Assembly (NCBI RefSeq): GCF_001552595.1
Contig: NZ_BCRM01000014.1
Location: 1 to 60,692 of the forward strand
Source: Rhodococcus erythropolis NBRC 15567
GTDB lineage: Bacteria; Actinomycetota; Actinomycetes; Mycobacteriales; Mycobacteriaceae
DNA: 60,692 nt
Direction of reading: 5' to 3'
The position numbers and the translations under genes were made by a program. The notes beneath the pieces are model-generated. The model made no database searches, was not told where the DNA came from, and saw only the letters and a list, made by a program, of their open reading frames with translations. Positions 44,477 to 53,700 of the stretch are shown here, one piece after another. The stretch's first letter is position 1. Each line of letters begins with the position of its first letter.

Positions 44477-46084
44477 ATGACTGCACGCGCCGAGCAGAAG
44501 GAAGACCAGATGACAGACGAGTTCGCTGACCTGCACCGACCGGTATACGGTCCGGACCTGCTCATCACCGCTCTGGAACGCAATCACGACAAGCCTGCGC
44601 TGTACCTCGGAGACGTGATCCTCACCGGAGGGCAGATGCGCGATCAGATCAGCTGCTTCGCCCAGGCTCTCGCGTCGCTGGGAATCACTCAGGGCACCAG
44701 CACCGCGATGCTGTCGAAGAACCGCCCCGAGGTGCTGATCAGCATGGGCGCGACCATGATCACCGGCTGCCGGGCGAGTGCCTTGAACCCGATGGGATCG
44801 CTCGACGACCACAAGTACATCGTCGACGACGCCGAGATCGAGACCCTCATCTTCGATCCCAATGCCTTCGAAGATCGTGCCGCCGAGTTGAAGGCGTCGT
44901 CGCCTTCGCTGACCAACGTGCTCTCGATGGGCCCGTCCGAAGTGGGGATCGACATCCTCGCGCTGGCTGCCACATTCGAGCCTGCGCCGCTGAAGGCAGC
45001 GCACGTCGATGCCGAAGACGCCAGCAGTATGGTCTACACCGGTGGAACGACCGGCAAGCCCAAAGGTGTTGTGGGATCGTTCCGTTCGGGTGCAGCGCTC
45101 AATCAGATCCAGATGTCGGAGTGGCAGTGGCCCGAGGACAACCGCTTTCTCATCTGCACGCCACTCTCACATGCAGGCGCGGCGTTCTTCATCCCGACTT
45201 TGCTGCGCGGGGGCGCTCTGATCGTCCTGCCCGCCTTCGAACCGGGGGCCGTGCTCGAGGCGATCGAGAAGCACAAGATCACGGCAACCATGTTGGTGCC
45301 CACCATGATCTACATGCTCATGGACCACCCCGATCTGCCCAAGCGTGACGTATCGAGTTTGCAGACGCTGTTCTACGGAGCGTCCGCGATGTCCCCGGCC
45401 AGATTGCAAGAGGGCATCAAGAAGTTCGGTCAGATCTTCTTCCAGTTCTACGGTCAGACCGAGTGCGGCATGACAATCTCGGTGCTGCGCAAGGAAGAAC
45501 ACGTCGCCGACGATCCGGCCCGCCTCGCTACCTGTGGGCGGCCCGTGCCATGGCTCGACGTCCGGTTGCTCGACGACGACCTCAACGAGGTGCCGCAGGG
45601 AGAGCTCGGTGAGATCTGCGTGCGCGGCCCGCTGATCATGAAGGGCTACTGGAAGAAGCCGGCCGAAACCGCCGAGGCGTTCCGTGGGGGTTGGCTGCAC
45701 ACCGGCGACATCGCACGTAAGGACAAGGACGGGTTCATGTCCATCGTCGATCGCAAGAAGGACATGATCGTGACCGGTGGTTTCAACGTGTTCCCGCGCG
45801 AGATCGAAGACGTGATCTCGGCGCACCCGTCCGTCGCATCGGTGGCGGTAGTCGGTGTACCGGACGACAAGTGGGGCGAAGCCGTCAAGGCCTGCGTGGT
45901 GCTTCGTGCCGGACTGACCGTGGACACCGAGGAACTGGTCGACAAGGTGAAGGCAGCCAAGGGTTCGGTTCACGCTCCCAAGAGCATCGACTTCGTGGAT
46001 TCACTCCCGTTGACACCGCTGGGCAAGCTGGACAAGAAGGCACTGCGCGCGCGGTACTGGGAGACCAGCGCCCGCGCAGTCTAG
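44477..46084 (+). CDS. Acyl-CoA synthetase (FadD-type, AMP-binding)
   Basis: The 535-residue ANL enzyme has the P-loop YTGGTTGKPKG, the A5 motif FYGQTECG, hinge LHTGDIARKDKDGF and the C-terminal A10 lysine in PLTPLGKLDKK. It activates a carboxylic acid as an acyl-CoA, here probably a steroid side chain or ring fragment given the KstR-type box upstream. Start 44477 has GGGAG upstream; ATG 44510 with AAGGAAG is the alternative. Confidence 0.88.
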   Translation: MTARAEQKEDQMTDEFADLHRPVYGPDLLITALERNHDKPALYLGDVILTGGQMRDQISCFAQALASLGITQGTSTAMLSKNRPEVLISMGATMITGCRASALNPMGSLDDHKYIVDDAEIETLIFDPNAFEDRAAELKASSPSLTNVLSMGPSEVGIDILALAATFEPAPLKAAHVDAEDASSMVYTGGTTGKPKGVVGSFRSGAALNQIQMSEWQWPEDNRFLICTPLSHAGAAFFIPTLLRGGALIVLPAFEPGAVLEAIEKHKITATMLVPTMIYMLMDHPDLPKRDVSSLQTLFYGASAMSPARLQEGIKKFGQIFFQFYGQTECGMTISVLRKEEHVADDPARLATCGRPVPWLDVRLLDDDLNEVPQGELGEICVRGPLIMKGYWKKPAETAEAFRGGWLHTGDIARKDKDGFMSIVDRKKDMIVTGGFNVFPREIEDVISAHPSVASVAVVGVPDDKWGEAVKACVVLRAGLTVDTEELVDKVKAAKGSVHAPKSIDFVDSLPLTPLGKLDKKALRARYWETSARAV

Positions 46085-46108
46085 GAACCAGCGTCGTGTA
46101 GCGAAGGG

Positions 46109-46792
46109 TCAGCGTTTCCAGACGTAACGACGCTCCGGGCGGCCCACCACTCCGTATTTCAGCGAGGTGGTGGACCGCCCGGACTCGTAGAGGTACTCGA
46201 GGTAGCGCCTCGCGCTCGCGCGCGAGATACCGACTCTCTCGGAAATGTCTGTTGCCGAGGCGGGTTCGGTGTCGTCTCGCAGAGCTGTCTCGACCAACAG
46301 AAGAGTCTCGGGACTGAGTCCCTTGGGCAAACCTTTGTGGGACGACGCCCCGGGCGCGCCACCTGCCACACCGAAGGCCTCGTCCACTGCTGTCTGTTCT
46401 GCTTCGCCGGAGCTGTCGAGATTCGCGTATGTCGATCGGTAACGCTCGAGACGCTCACGGAGAACCTCGAACGTGAATGGCTTCATCAGGTAATGCACGA
46501 CGCCGCTGCGCAGCGCCTTCTTGACCGAGCCGGCCTCGCGCTCACTCGTGATGACAAGAACATCCAGCTCCGGTGCCAGCTCGCGAAACGGGGCGATCAG
46601 ATCGAGTCCGGTGGTGCCCGGCAGGTGGACGTCGAGAAGCACCAGGTCGGGTTGGAACTCACCGACTGCGGCCAGCGCGGCCTCGGCCGAATGGGCGACG
46701 CCACACACTTCGAAACCGTCTATCCGCGAGACGAATCCGCTGTGCACCTTCGCCACCATGAAGTCGTCGTCGACCACCAGTACCCGGATCAT
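46109..46792 (-). CDS. CitB/DcuR-type response regulator
   Basis: The 227-residue protein has a receiver domain (VLVVDDDF, phospho-acceptor Asp54 in VLLDVHLPG, Lys in LMKPF) and a C-terminal HTH (SATDISERVGISRASARRYLEYL). It pairs with the sensor gene upstream, which overlaps it by 4 bp. Family members respond to citrate or C4-dicarboxylates. The likely targets are the divergent tctC-like and CitMHS genes. Confidence 0.9.
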   Translation of the reverse strand: MIRVLVVDDDFMVAKVHSGFVSRIDGFEVCGVAHSAEAALAAVGEFQPDLVLLDVHLPGTTGLDLIAPFRELAPELDVLVITSEREAGSVKKALRSGVVHYLMKPFTFEVLRERLERYRSTYANLDSSGEAEQTAVDEAFGVAGGAPGASSHKGLPKGLSPETLLLVETALRDDTEPASATDISERVGISRASARRYLEYLYESGRSTTSLKYGVVGRPERRYVWKR

Positions 46793-48441
46793 GCGCCCTC
46801 TCCGTCGTGTAGGACTGCGGTGAAGACAGTCCATTCGATGCCCTCTGTCGAACGACTGCTCACGGTGACGTCGCCACCGCGTCGACGACACGTCAGGCGT
46901 ACCAGTGCCAAGCCGAAACCGTGTCCGTCGCTCGATTGTCCCTTGGTGCTCCAGCCCTGGCCGAAAACCCTGTCGCGATTCTCCGGCGCGATACCGGGGC
47001 CGGCGTCCTCGACCCGTACTTCGACGGCGGTGCCACGGCCCCGAATCGACAATCGAACCTTGCGGCGCGACGCTTCCGGCATCTCACCGACAGCGTCGAC
47101 GGCATTGTCGACGAGGTTTCCGACCACCGTCACGAGGTCTCGGCCGAGTCGGCGATCAACCGAGTCAAGGTGCGTGTCCGAGGTCAGTTCCACGGTGACC
47201 AATCCCTGTGCAGCGGCACCTATCTTGGCGATCACGAGTGCGGCGGTGCCGACGTCGGCGATCTTGTCGGTCACGGCTGCACTGACCTGTGCGCGCTCCA
47301 TGGTCAGGCCCTCGACGTAGCCGACCACCTCGTCGTACTCGCCGAGCTGGATGAGGCCGGAAATGGTGTGCAACTGATTGTCGAACTCGTGGATGTGGGC
47401 GCGTAGCGCATCCGTGCTGGTTTTGGTCACGTCGAGTTCTTCTTCCACGGAGCGCAATTCGGTGCGGTCGCGGAAGGTGGTGACCGACCCGATGGTGCGG
47501 CCTTTCGATTCGATCAAGACGGTGTTGAGGACGAGTAGTCGATCTCCGACAAGAACCAACTGATCGGATTCGGTTGTGCCGGAGGTCAGTACACTCTGGA
47601 GTCGGTCGTCGAGACGGAGGTCCCGCACAGATCTACCGGCACTCCCGCGTGGGATGTCGAGGAGTTGGTGGGCACTGTCGCTCATCAGCACCACCTTTCC
47701 CTGCGCGTCGAATGCGATGACACCTTCCTTGAGGCCACGCAGCATCGCCTCACGTTGGCGAACCAGGTCCAGGATCTCGCGGGCCTCCATGCCGAGGGTC
47801 TGCCGTTTGACCCTGCGGGCCAACAGGATCGAACCGACGCCCCCGAGAAGCGAGGCCACCGCGAGGTATACCAGGAGGTTCGGTGCAGATTGCAGCAGTC
47901 GCGTCCAGATCGAGGGGTACTCGATGCCGACGATCGCGGTTCCGGTGATCCCTCCTTCACTGCCGAGAATCGGAACGTGCGCTTCCACTGCCTTGCCTGA
48001 GGACGTGTCGACCAAACCCGTCCATGACCGATCCTGTGTCTGACGTGCGTCGATGCCGACATCGCCGGGACGCGTCGAAATGACGACACTGCCGTCGGCG
48101 TCGGCAAGCGAGACGTAGGTGACGCCCGAGATGGCGCGCACCGAGTCGACCGAACCTTGTAGTCCGGAGCGGAGACGAGTCTGTGCCTGGGGGAGTAGTT
48201 CACGTACCGCTGGATTGGCTGCTAGTGATTCCGCTGCCGAGAGTGCGCGACGTCCCTCCTCGCGTTGGAAACTCGCAGACGACTGAGCGAGAGAGAGGGC
48301 GGTGACACACACGAGAACTGCGACGACGATCAGAAGTTGCAGTTCGAGAAGTTGGGTCGCCAGAGTGTGCCGGCGCCGAAACAGGCGCTCACGCAGAGGC
48401 GACTTGCGCTCTCGCTCGGCCTGCTCGTTTCCTGAGGACAC
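46789..48441 (-). CDS. CitA/DcuS-type sensor histidine kinase
   Basis: Start GTG 48441 (AGGG 8 nt before) gives a 550-residue protein with TM1 at about 30-53, an extracytoplasmic PDC-type sensor domain (about 55-180), a second TM near 185-205 and a PAS domain. The H-box is HEFDNQLHTISGLIQ with His351. The HATPase part has DNAVDA, GPGI and GHGFGLAL. It senses an external carboxylate and phosphorylates the coupled regulator. Confidence 0.9.
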   Translation of the reverse strand: MSSGNEQAERERKSPLRERLFRRRHTLATQLLELQLLIVVAVLVCVTALSLAQSSASFQREEGRRALSAAESLAANPAVRELLPQAQTRLRSGLQGSVDSVRAISGVTYVSLADADGSVVISTRPGDVGIDARQTQDRSWTGLVDTSSGKAVEAHVPILGSEGGITGTAIVGIEYPSIWTRLLQSAPNLLVYLAVASLLGGVGSILLARRVKRQTLGMEAREILDLVRQREAMLRGLKEGVIAFDAQGKVVLMSDSAHQLLDIPRGSAGRSVRDLRLDDRLQSVLTSGTTESDQLVLVGDRLLVLNTVLIESKGRTIGSVTTFRDRTELRSVEEELDVTKTSTDALRAHIHEFDNQLHTISGLIQLGEYDEVVGYVEGLTMERAQVSAAVTDKIADVGTAALVIAKIGAAAQGLVTVELTSDTHLDSVDRRLGRDLVTVVGNLVDNAVDAVGEMPEASRRKVRLSIRGRGTAVEVRVEDAGPGIAPENRDRVFGQGWSTKGQSSDGHGFGLALVRLTCRRRGGDVTVSSRSTEGIEWTVFTAVLHDGEGA

Positions 48442-48577
48442 CAGCCAGACCCTAGCCTTCGGTTCGATGCCGGGAAAGCAGTTGTTCGTGAGCACAATGA
48501 GCACAAATCAATTTGCTTTCCCAATGGTGACCCCAGTCACAAAGTGCGTCAGTATGAAACCTGTTCACACAGCGGTA

Positions 48578-48610
48578 CCAGCAGACAGCCAGCAGACAGC
48601 CAGCAGACAA
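48578..48610. repeat. Three 11-bp tandem repeats before the TctC-like gene
   Basis: CCAGCAGACAG, CCAGCAGACAG and CCAGCAGACAA lie head to tail at 48578-48588, 48589-48599 and 48600-48610, ending 10 bp before the ATG. The period equals about one helical turn, suggesting either regulator sites on one DNA face or slippage-prone leader sequence. Confidence 0.85.
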
Positions 48611-48620
48611 GGACAAGGCC

Positions 48621-49628
48621 ATGAGGACATCGAAGCGGCTGAGCAGGCATATCGCCCTGCTCGGTGCTTGCGCGATGGCTCTCGTGCTCTCGACCGGATG
48701 CACTCCGGTCGAGTCCTTCTTCGCCGGTGGTCGAGCGGGTGAGACTTCCGAAGAACTGCGTGTACTGGTGCCCTCGGTGGCCGGTGGTGGTTACGACCTG
48801 ACCGCCCGGACCATGGTGCAGGCACTGGCCGACGAAGGGACCGTCGACGCCGACGTCGTTGTTCTGCCCGGATCGGGTGGAATCGTCGGACTCAACCGGT
48901 TGGCTCTCGAACGCGGAAATCCCGATCTACTCATGGTCATGGGACTCGGCGTTCTCGGTTCGCTCGAGATACTGCCGTCCGAGCACACCCTTTCCGACGT
49001 GACACCGATCGCGAGACTGGTCGAAGAGCCGGAAGCTGTACTGGTCCCAGCAGATTCGCCTTACAAAACTCTGGCAGATCTGACGCAGTCCTGGGTGGTG
49101 GATCCGTCGTCGATCTCGATCGGTGGTGGTTCGAGTGAAGGCGGACCGGACGGGCTGTTCCGCCTTCTGTTCGCACGGGCGGTCGGCGTCGATCCGTCGC
49201 TGTCCCCTTACCGAATCTACGACGGCGGCGGAGAACTACTTCCGGCGCTGCTGACCAGGCAGGTCGACGTCGCCGCCACCGGTATCGGTGAGTACCTGGA
49301 TCAGATTGCGGCAGGCACGGTTCGGGTCCTTGCGGTCAGTTCGCCGGAGCGCACTCCGGCGGTGGATGCACCGACCATGGCGGAGTCGGGCGTCGACGTC
49401 ACGTTCACCAACTGGCGGGGTCTCATGGCGCCCCCCGGATTGAGTGACGACCAGCGTCAGCATTTACAGAATTTAGTGCGGGGTCTGGCGGCAAGTCCAC
49501 GGTGGAACGAGCTGTCCGACCGAAATGGTTGGAACAGCGCAGTTCTCACCGAACCCGAGTTCTCTGCCTTCCTCGCCGAACAATCCCGGTTCGTCGACGC
49601 GACACTCGATCCGCCCGGCACCAACTGA
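48621..49628 (+). CDS. TctC-type carboxylate-binding lipoprotein
   Basis: The 335-residue lipoprotein (lipobox LSTGC, Cys27) is a TctC/BctC-fold solute receptor (LRVLVPSVAGGGYDLTARTMVQAL, GGSSEGGPDG, GISEYL-like region GIGEYL). TctC normally serves a TctAB transporter, but here a CitMHS carrier follows and no TctAB is present. It could feed ligand to the carrier or present it to the adjacent CitA-like kinase, as described for Bordetella BctC. ATG preceded by AAGGA. Confidence 0.85.
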   Translation: MRTSKRLSRHIALLGACAMALVLSTGCTPVESFFAGGRAGETSEELRVLVPSVAGGGYDLTARTMVQALADEGTVDADVVVLPGSGGIVGLNRLALERGNPDLLMVMGLGVLGSLEILPSEHTLSDVTPIARLVEEPEAVLVPADSPYKTLADLTQSWVVDPSSISIGGGSSEGGPDGLFRLLFARAVGVDPSLSPYRIYDGGGELLPALLTRQVDVAATGIGEYLDQIAAGTVRVLAVSSPERTPAVDAPTMAESGVDVTFTNWRGLMAPPGLSDDQRQHLQNLVRGLAASPRWNELSDRNGWNSAVLTEPEFSAFLAEQSRFVDATLDPPGTN

Positions 49629-49721
49629 GCACAACCGAAGTTTCGTTTCACCTCCACGAAGGTCACCGGCTCGATTTGCCGTGCCGTTTTTCTCGGCAAC
49701 TCAGCACAAAAGGAGTTCATC

Positions 49722-51107
49722 ATGCTCGTCACACTCGGCTTCCTCATGGTTGCGGTGTTCATGTTCCTGATCCTCACCAAACGCGCGACCCCGGTGGTGG
49801 GACTGACCCTGGTGCCGGTGGCCTTCGGACTACTCGCCGGAGCGGGCCTCGGCATCGGCGACATGATCACCGACGGCATCAAGTCGCTCGCACCCACCGC
49901 GGCGCTGTTGTTCTTCGCGATCATCTTCTTCGGAATCATGATCGACGTCGGCCTCTTCGATCCGCTGGTCAAACTCATCTTGCGGATGGTGCGAGACGAT
50001 CCGATGCGGCTCGTGGTCGGCACCGCGGTGCTCGCGATGGTGGTCTCGCTGGACGGAGACGGTTCGACGACCTTCATCATCGTGACCTCCGCGCTACTGC
50101 CGCTCTACCTCAAACTCGGTGTCAGTCCCGTCGTACTGACGGTGATCGCCGGCTTGTCCAACGCGACGATGAACATCATTCCGTGGGGTGGCCCGACCGT
50201 GCGGGCGGCTAGCGCGCTGGGACTCTCGCCCTCCGACGTGTTCGTCCCGATGGTGCCGTCGTTGATCGTCGGCCTGATCATGGTGCTCGGATTCGCGATT
50301 CACCTCGGGATCATGGAGCGTCGCAGGATCGGGACTTTGGTCCTGACTTCTGAGCGCATCCTCGAAAAGGTCGGAAACGGTGGAAGTTCCAGCACCGGTA
50401 GCGCCGGCACCGGCGGCTCGAACGACTCCGAAGACGACGGCGGCGACACCGGACGATTCATCGACGGCCTCGACCCCAAGCGGGACACCTTGCGACCGAA
50501 GCTGCTCTGGTTCAACGCCGCGCTGACGACGATCCTTCTCGTCGTGCTCGTGATGGACATCCTGCCCATCCCGGTGCTGTTCATGATTGCGTCGTCGATC
50601 GCTCTCGCGGTCAACTTCCCGGCGGTCAAGGATCAGGGCGAAGCAATCGCACGCCATTCGTCGAGCATCGTCTCCGTTGTCGCGATGGTGCTGGCAGCAG
50701 CGGTGCTGACCGGCGTTTTCCAGGGAACCGGCATGGTCGAGGCGATGGCAGAGTGGCTGCTCCAGGTCATTCCCGACGCGATGGGCCCGCATCTGGCCGT
50801 CATCACGGGCGTCCTGAGCATTCCGCTCACGTTTTTCATGACCAACGACGCGTTCTACTTCGGTGTGCTGCCGGTGCTGTCCGAGACGGCAGCCCAGTAC
50901 GGCATCGAGCCGGTGGAGATGGCGCGCGCTTCGATCACCGGGCAGGCCGTGCACATGCAGAGTCCGCTGGTCCCGGCGATCCTGCTGCTGGTCACGCTCG
51001 CCGGTGTGTCCCTGGCGGATCACCACAAGAAGGTCCTGTGGCGAGCAGGCCTGATCTCGATCACGATGCTCGTGGTCGGTGTCGGATTGGGGCAGATCCC
51101 CTTCTGA
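49722..51107 (+). CDS. CitMHS-family citrate transporter
   Basis: The 461-residue protein has about 12 transmembrane helices with a charged cytoplasmic loop near 220-260 (SSTGSAGTGGSNDSEDDG). Hallmark segments SLDGDGSTTFIIVTSALLPLY and NIIPWGGPT match CitMHS transporters, which carry metal-citrate with protons. ATG follows AAAGGAG. An intrinsic terminator begins 20 bp after the stop, inside the convergent nos gene. Confidence 0.93.
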   Translation: MLVTLGFLMVAVFMFLILTKRATPVVGLTLVPVAFGLLAGAGLGIGDMITDGIKSLAPTAALLFFAIIFFGIMIDVGLFDPLVKLILRMVRDDPMRLVVGTAVLAMVVSLDGDGSTTFIIVTSALLPLYLKLGVSPVVLTVIAGLSNATMNIIPWGGPTVRAASALGLSPSDVFVPMVPSLIVGLIMVLGFAIHLGIMERRRIGTLVLTSERILEKVGNGGSSSTGSAGTGGSNDSEDDGGDTGRFIDGLDPKRDTLRPKLLWFNAALTTILLVVLVMDILPIPVLFMIASSIALAVNFPAVKDQGEAIARHSSSIVSVVAMVLAAAVLTGVFQGTGMVEAMAEWLLQVIPDAMGPHLAVITGVLSIPLTFFMTNDAFYFGVLPVLSETAAQYGIEPVEMARASITGQAVHMQSPLVPAILLLVTLAGVSLADHHKKVLWRAGLISITMLVVGVGLGQIPF

Positions 51108-51113
51108 GTGCGA

Positions 51114-52301
51114 TCAGTTGTGGAAGGGGCACCGGCCTTGGTCGGTGCCCTTCTTCTTTTTAGTCACGAAGTTGGGCCGGATGTCGAGATCGGGCTCGTC
51201 GTACAGGCGGTGGAACGTCGGCGTGAGCGAGCTGGACATGGGCGGGTTCACCCATGACCAGTCGGTCGGGCACTTGCGCCCGGCCTTGTCCTCACGCGCG
51301 ATGTGATCGATGAATTGCTTTGCGACAGTGTGATGGTCGACCATGATGACGCCGGCCTTGCGGTAGCTGTGGATAACTGCGCGGTTCAGTTCGACCAGTG
51401 CACGGTCCTTCCAGAGCGTGCGGTCGTGGCTCATGTCGAGCTCCATCATCGCCCCGATGGTCGGCAACATGTTGTAGCGATCGGTGTCGCTGAAGTTGCG
51501 TGCACCGACCTCGGTGCTGACGTACCAACCGCTGAACGGTGTGCAGGGATAAACGATTCCGCCGATGTCGAGGTTCATGTCCGAGACCGCAGGAACGGCA
51601 TGCCATTTAAGCCCCAGATCAGCGAACCAGCTGTATTCGGGATGCTCGATCTCGACCTCGAGAACGAGGTCGGTCGGGACGTCGAAGTACTGCAGGGGTT
51701 CGTCGGGAACCGAAATCAGCACGGGGAGAACGTCGAACGCCGTACCGGCGCCCTTCCATCCCATCGCGGTGACCTGAGCGGTGAGATCGACGTGCCACGG
51801 GTCGCCCAGGATGGTGCCGTCCGGTTGCCGGTAGCCGGCGTAGCGGATCAGTTGCGGGCTGAGGATGCGGTACTCCTGGCCGTCCTCGCGGGGAAGCGGC
51901 CCGACCGTCACGACGGACTGCAGAGCGCCGCCGTTGGTCGACAGTCGCAGGTGCTCCCAGCACGCTTCTGCGAGAGCGGAAGCCGTGACGGCATCGCGCG
52001 CGTCGATGAGTTTGAGGGTCCGCCAATGCGCGCGACCGACGCACCTGGCGTGGTTTCGCCAGGCGAGTTTGGCGCCGACGAGCAATTCCTCCGCTGTGTG
52101 CGTGTAGGTACCGGTCCGGTGGAGCTCACGCAAGGCCTCGCGCCGCCGAGACGTCGGAAGGTGGCCCAGTTCCGGAGAGTCGAAAAATTCGACGCACTCG
52201 AGTTCCCGACGTTGAAGCTCGGTCAGCGTCGGGGTGGTGGAGGCGATCTGGGACGTAAGCCCGCTATCGGTGGGCAATTCGTCCTGTCGAACAAAATCCA
52301 C
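51114..52301 (-). CDS. nos: Bacterial nitric oxide synthase (oxygenase only)
   Basis: The GTG at 52301 has AGGAG 7 nt before; the upstream in-frame extension is not NOS-like. The 395-residue protein has the haem-thiolate loop WRNHARCVGR with Cys87 and the arginine/pterin site PFSGWYVSTEVGARNF (Glu near residue 264), then DRYNMLP. It oxidises arginine to citrulline and NO but lacks a flavin reductase domain. It is divergent from a flavohaemoglobin and near two more reductases. The C-terminal KKKK stretch is encoded by the neighbour's terminator T-tract. Confidence 0.93.
   Translation of the reverse strand: MDFVRQDELPTDSGLTSQIASTTPTLTELQRRELECVEFFDSPELGHLPTSRRREALRELHRTGTYTHTAEELLVGAKLAWRNHARCVGRAHWRTLKLIDARDAVTASALAEACWEHLRLSTNGGALQSVVTVGPLPREDGQEYRILSPQLIRYAGYRQPDGTILGDPWHVDLTAQVTAMGWKGAGTAFDVLPVLISVPDEPLQYFDVPTDLVLEVEIEHPEYSWFADLGLKWHAVPAVSDMNLDIGGIVYPCTPFSGWYVSTEVGARNFSDTDRYNMLPTIGAMMELDMSHDRTLWKDRALVELNRAVIHSYRKAGVIMVDHHTVAKQFIDHIAREDKAGRKCPTDWSWVNPPMSSSLTPTFHRLYDEPDLDIRPNFVTKKKKGTDQGRCPFHN
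51127..51163 (+). terminator. Terminator of the CitMHS gene, inside nos
   Basis: GGGCACCG (51127-51134) pairs with CGGTGCCC (51143-51150) around an 8-nt loop, and TTCTTCTTTTT follows. It terminates plus-strand transcription within the coding 3' end of the minus-strand nos gene. Confidence 0.85.
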
Positions 52302-52430
52302 GGCACGACTCCTGTTTGGCTGGTTGAGATTTCGCTGAACGTTAGCTCGGCGATTGAGAGTGTCGAAGCTCTTGTTTATCTTGCACGCAAGAATAAGAAA
52401 GGGACGGTCACACCGCGAAATGGGGTCGCA

Positions 52431-52476
52431 TTGTGACACTTGTCCAGAATGATTTACGAGTCAGACATTTGTGACA
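52431..52476. promoter_or_regulatory. Direct repeats in the nos/flavohaemoglobin divergent promoter
   Basis: TTGTGACA occurs at 52431-52438 and 52469-52476, 38 bp apart, in the 229-bp gap between nos and the flavohaemoglobin gene. It may mark a shared regulator site. No classical NsrR or CRP palindrome was found. Confidence 0.35.
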
Positions 52477-52530
52477 TAAGCTGCAGACGAAATTCCGCGG
52501 CGGGTCTTGCCGCGTCTAGTCGGGACGAGG

Positions 52531-53697
52531 ATGAGCGTGGATTCGCAAGCAATCTCTCTGGTCCGGTCGAGCTTCAAATCCGTCGCTGCGGTAGAAGATG
52601 GTCCGGAACGGCTCGCCCGTACCTTCTATTCGATCCTGTTCGCTCGATCGCCCGAAACGCGGGAGTTCTTTCCGGCGGCGATGGATGTGCAGCGGGACCG
52701 GCTTGTCGGCGCTATCGCTCACGTCGTCGAACGCCTCGACGAGTCCGACGCGATACTCGAGTACCTCGCGCAGCTCGGCCGCGATCACCGCAAGTACGGC
52801 GTCACCGACGAGCATTACACGGCAGTCGGCAATGCCCTGATCGAAGCGCTCGAGACTTTCGGTGGCGCCGAAATGTGGACCGACGAGGTCGACAGCGCAT
52901 GGCGCAACGCGCTCGCGATCATCTCGGCAGCGATGATGGACGCCGCCAACGCGGAGGACGGCCCGCCCGCCTGGAGTGCCACCGTCATCGAATGCCGCCC
53001 GGTCATCAAGGGCGTCGCCGTCGTCAGGCTGCAACTCGACCAGACTATGCAATACCGCGCCGGTCAGTACGTCAGCGTGCAGGTCGCCGCGAGGCCGCGG
53101 ATGTGGCGCTACCTCTCACCGGCCACGCCGTACGACGGGACTGGAGTCCTCGAGTTCCACGTTCGTCAGGTCACCGGCGGGTGGGTCAGCCCGGTCATGG
53201 TGAACCAAACCGCTGTCGGTGACACCTGGGTGGTCGGTTCGCCCATCGGCGCCCTGGGGATTCCGGAGAACTCCAAGGACCTTTTGATGATCGCGTCGGG
53301 AACAGGTGTCGCGCCTCTTCGCGCTCAGATCCTCGAACTGATCCGACGCGGCAACACTCGCAAGGTCCAACTGTTCTACTCCGGACAGCATCCGTGCGAT
53401 CTCTACGACCTTCCTCATCTGTGGAAGCTGGCCGAGAAGCACCCGTGGCTCACGATCATCCCGGTCTCGGAAGAAGACGAGAATCCGTGGTGGCACACCG
53501 AACCGGAACCGCTGCCGCCGATCGGCATGGCAAGGCGCATCGTCGGCAAGGTCGGTAAGGTCGTGACCTCGTTCGGGGACTGGGCGGGCTACGACATCCA
53601 GGTCGTCGGCAGTGAATCCATGGTCAACAGCACCAAATTCAGGCTTCGCGCGGTGGGCATCGACGTCGACACCGTTCGCAATGATCCGACGTACTGA
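52531..53697 (+). CDS. Flavohaemoglobin 1
   Basis: The 388-residue protein has a globin domain with Tyr33 (B10), Phe46/47 (CD1), Gln54 (E7) and proximal His86, positions that match Hmp. An FAD domain follows (RAGQYVSVQV, RYLSPATP), then an NAD domain (IASGTGVAPLRAQI, ending NDPTY). It should reduce haem with NAD(P)H and detoxify NO to nitrate. The usual RxYS FAD motif reads RYLS, a change also seen in type-II flavohaemoglobins with other electron donors; that class assignment is uncertain. Confidence 0.85.
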   Translation: MSVDSQAISLVRSSFKSVAAVEDGPERLARTFYSILFARSPETREFFPAAMDVQRDRLVGAIAHVVERLDESDAILEYLAQLGRDHRKYGVTDEHYTAVGNALIEALETFGGAEMWTDEVDSAWRNALAIISAAMMDAANAEDGPPAWSATVIECRPVIKGVAVVRLQLDQTMQYRAGQYVSVQVAARPRMWRYLSPATPYDGTGVLEFHVRQVTGGWVSPVMVNQTAVGDTWVVGSPIGALGIPENSKDLLMIASGTGVAPLRAQILELIRRGNTRKVQLFYSGQHPCDLYDLPHLWKLAEKHPWLTIIPVSEEDENPWWHTEPEPLPPIGMARRIVGKVGKVVTSFGDWAGYDIQVVGSESMVNSTKFRLRAVGIDVDTVRNDPTY

Positions 53698-53700
53698 CCG

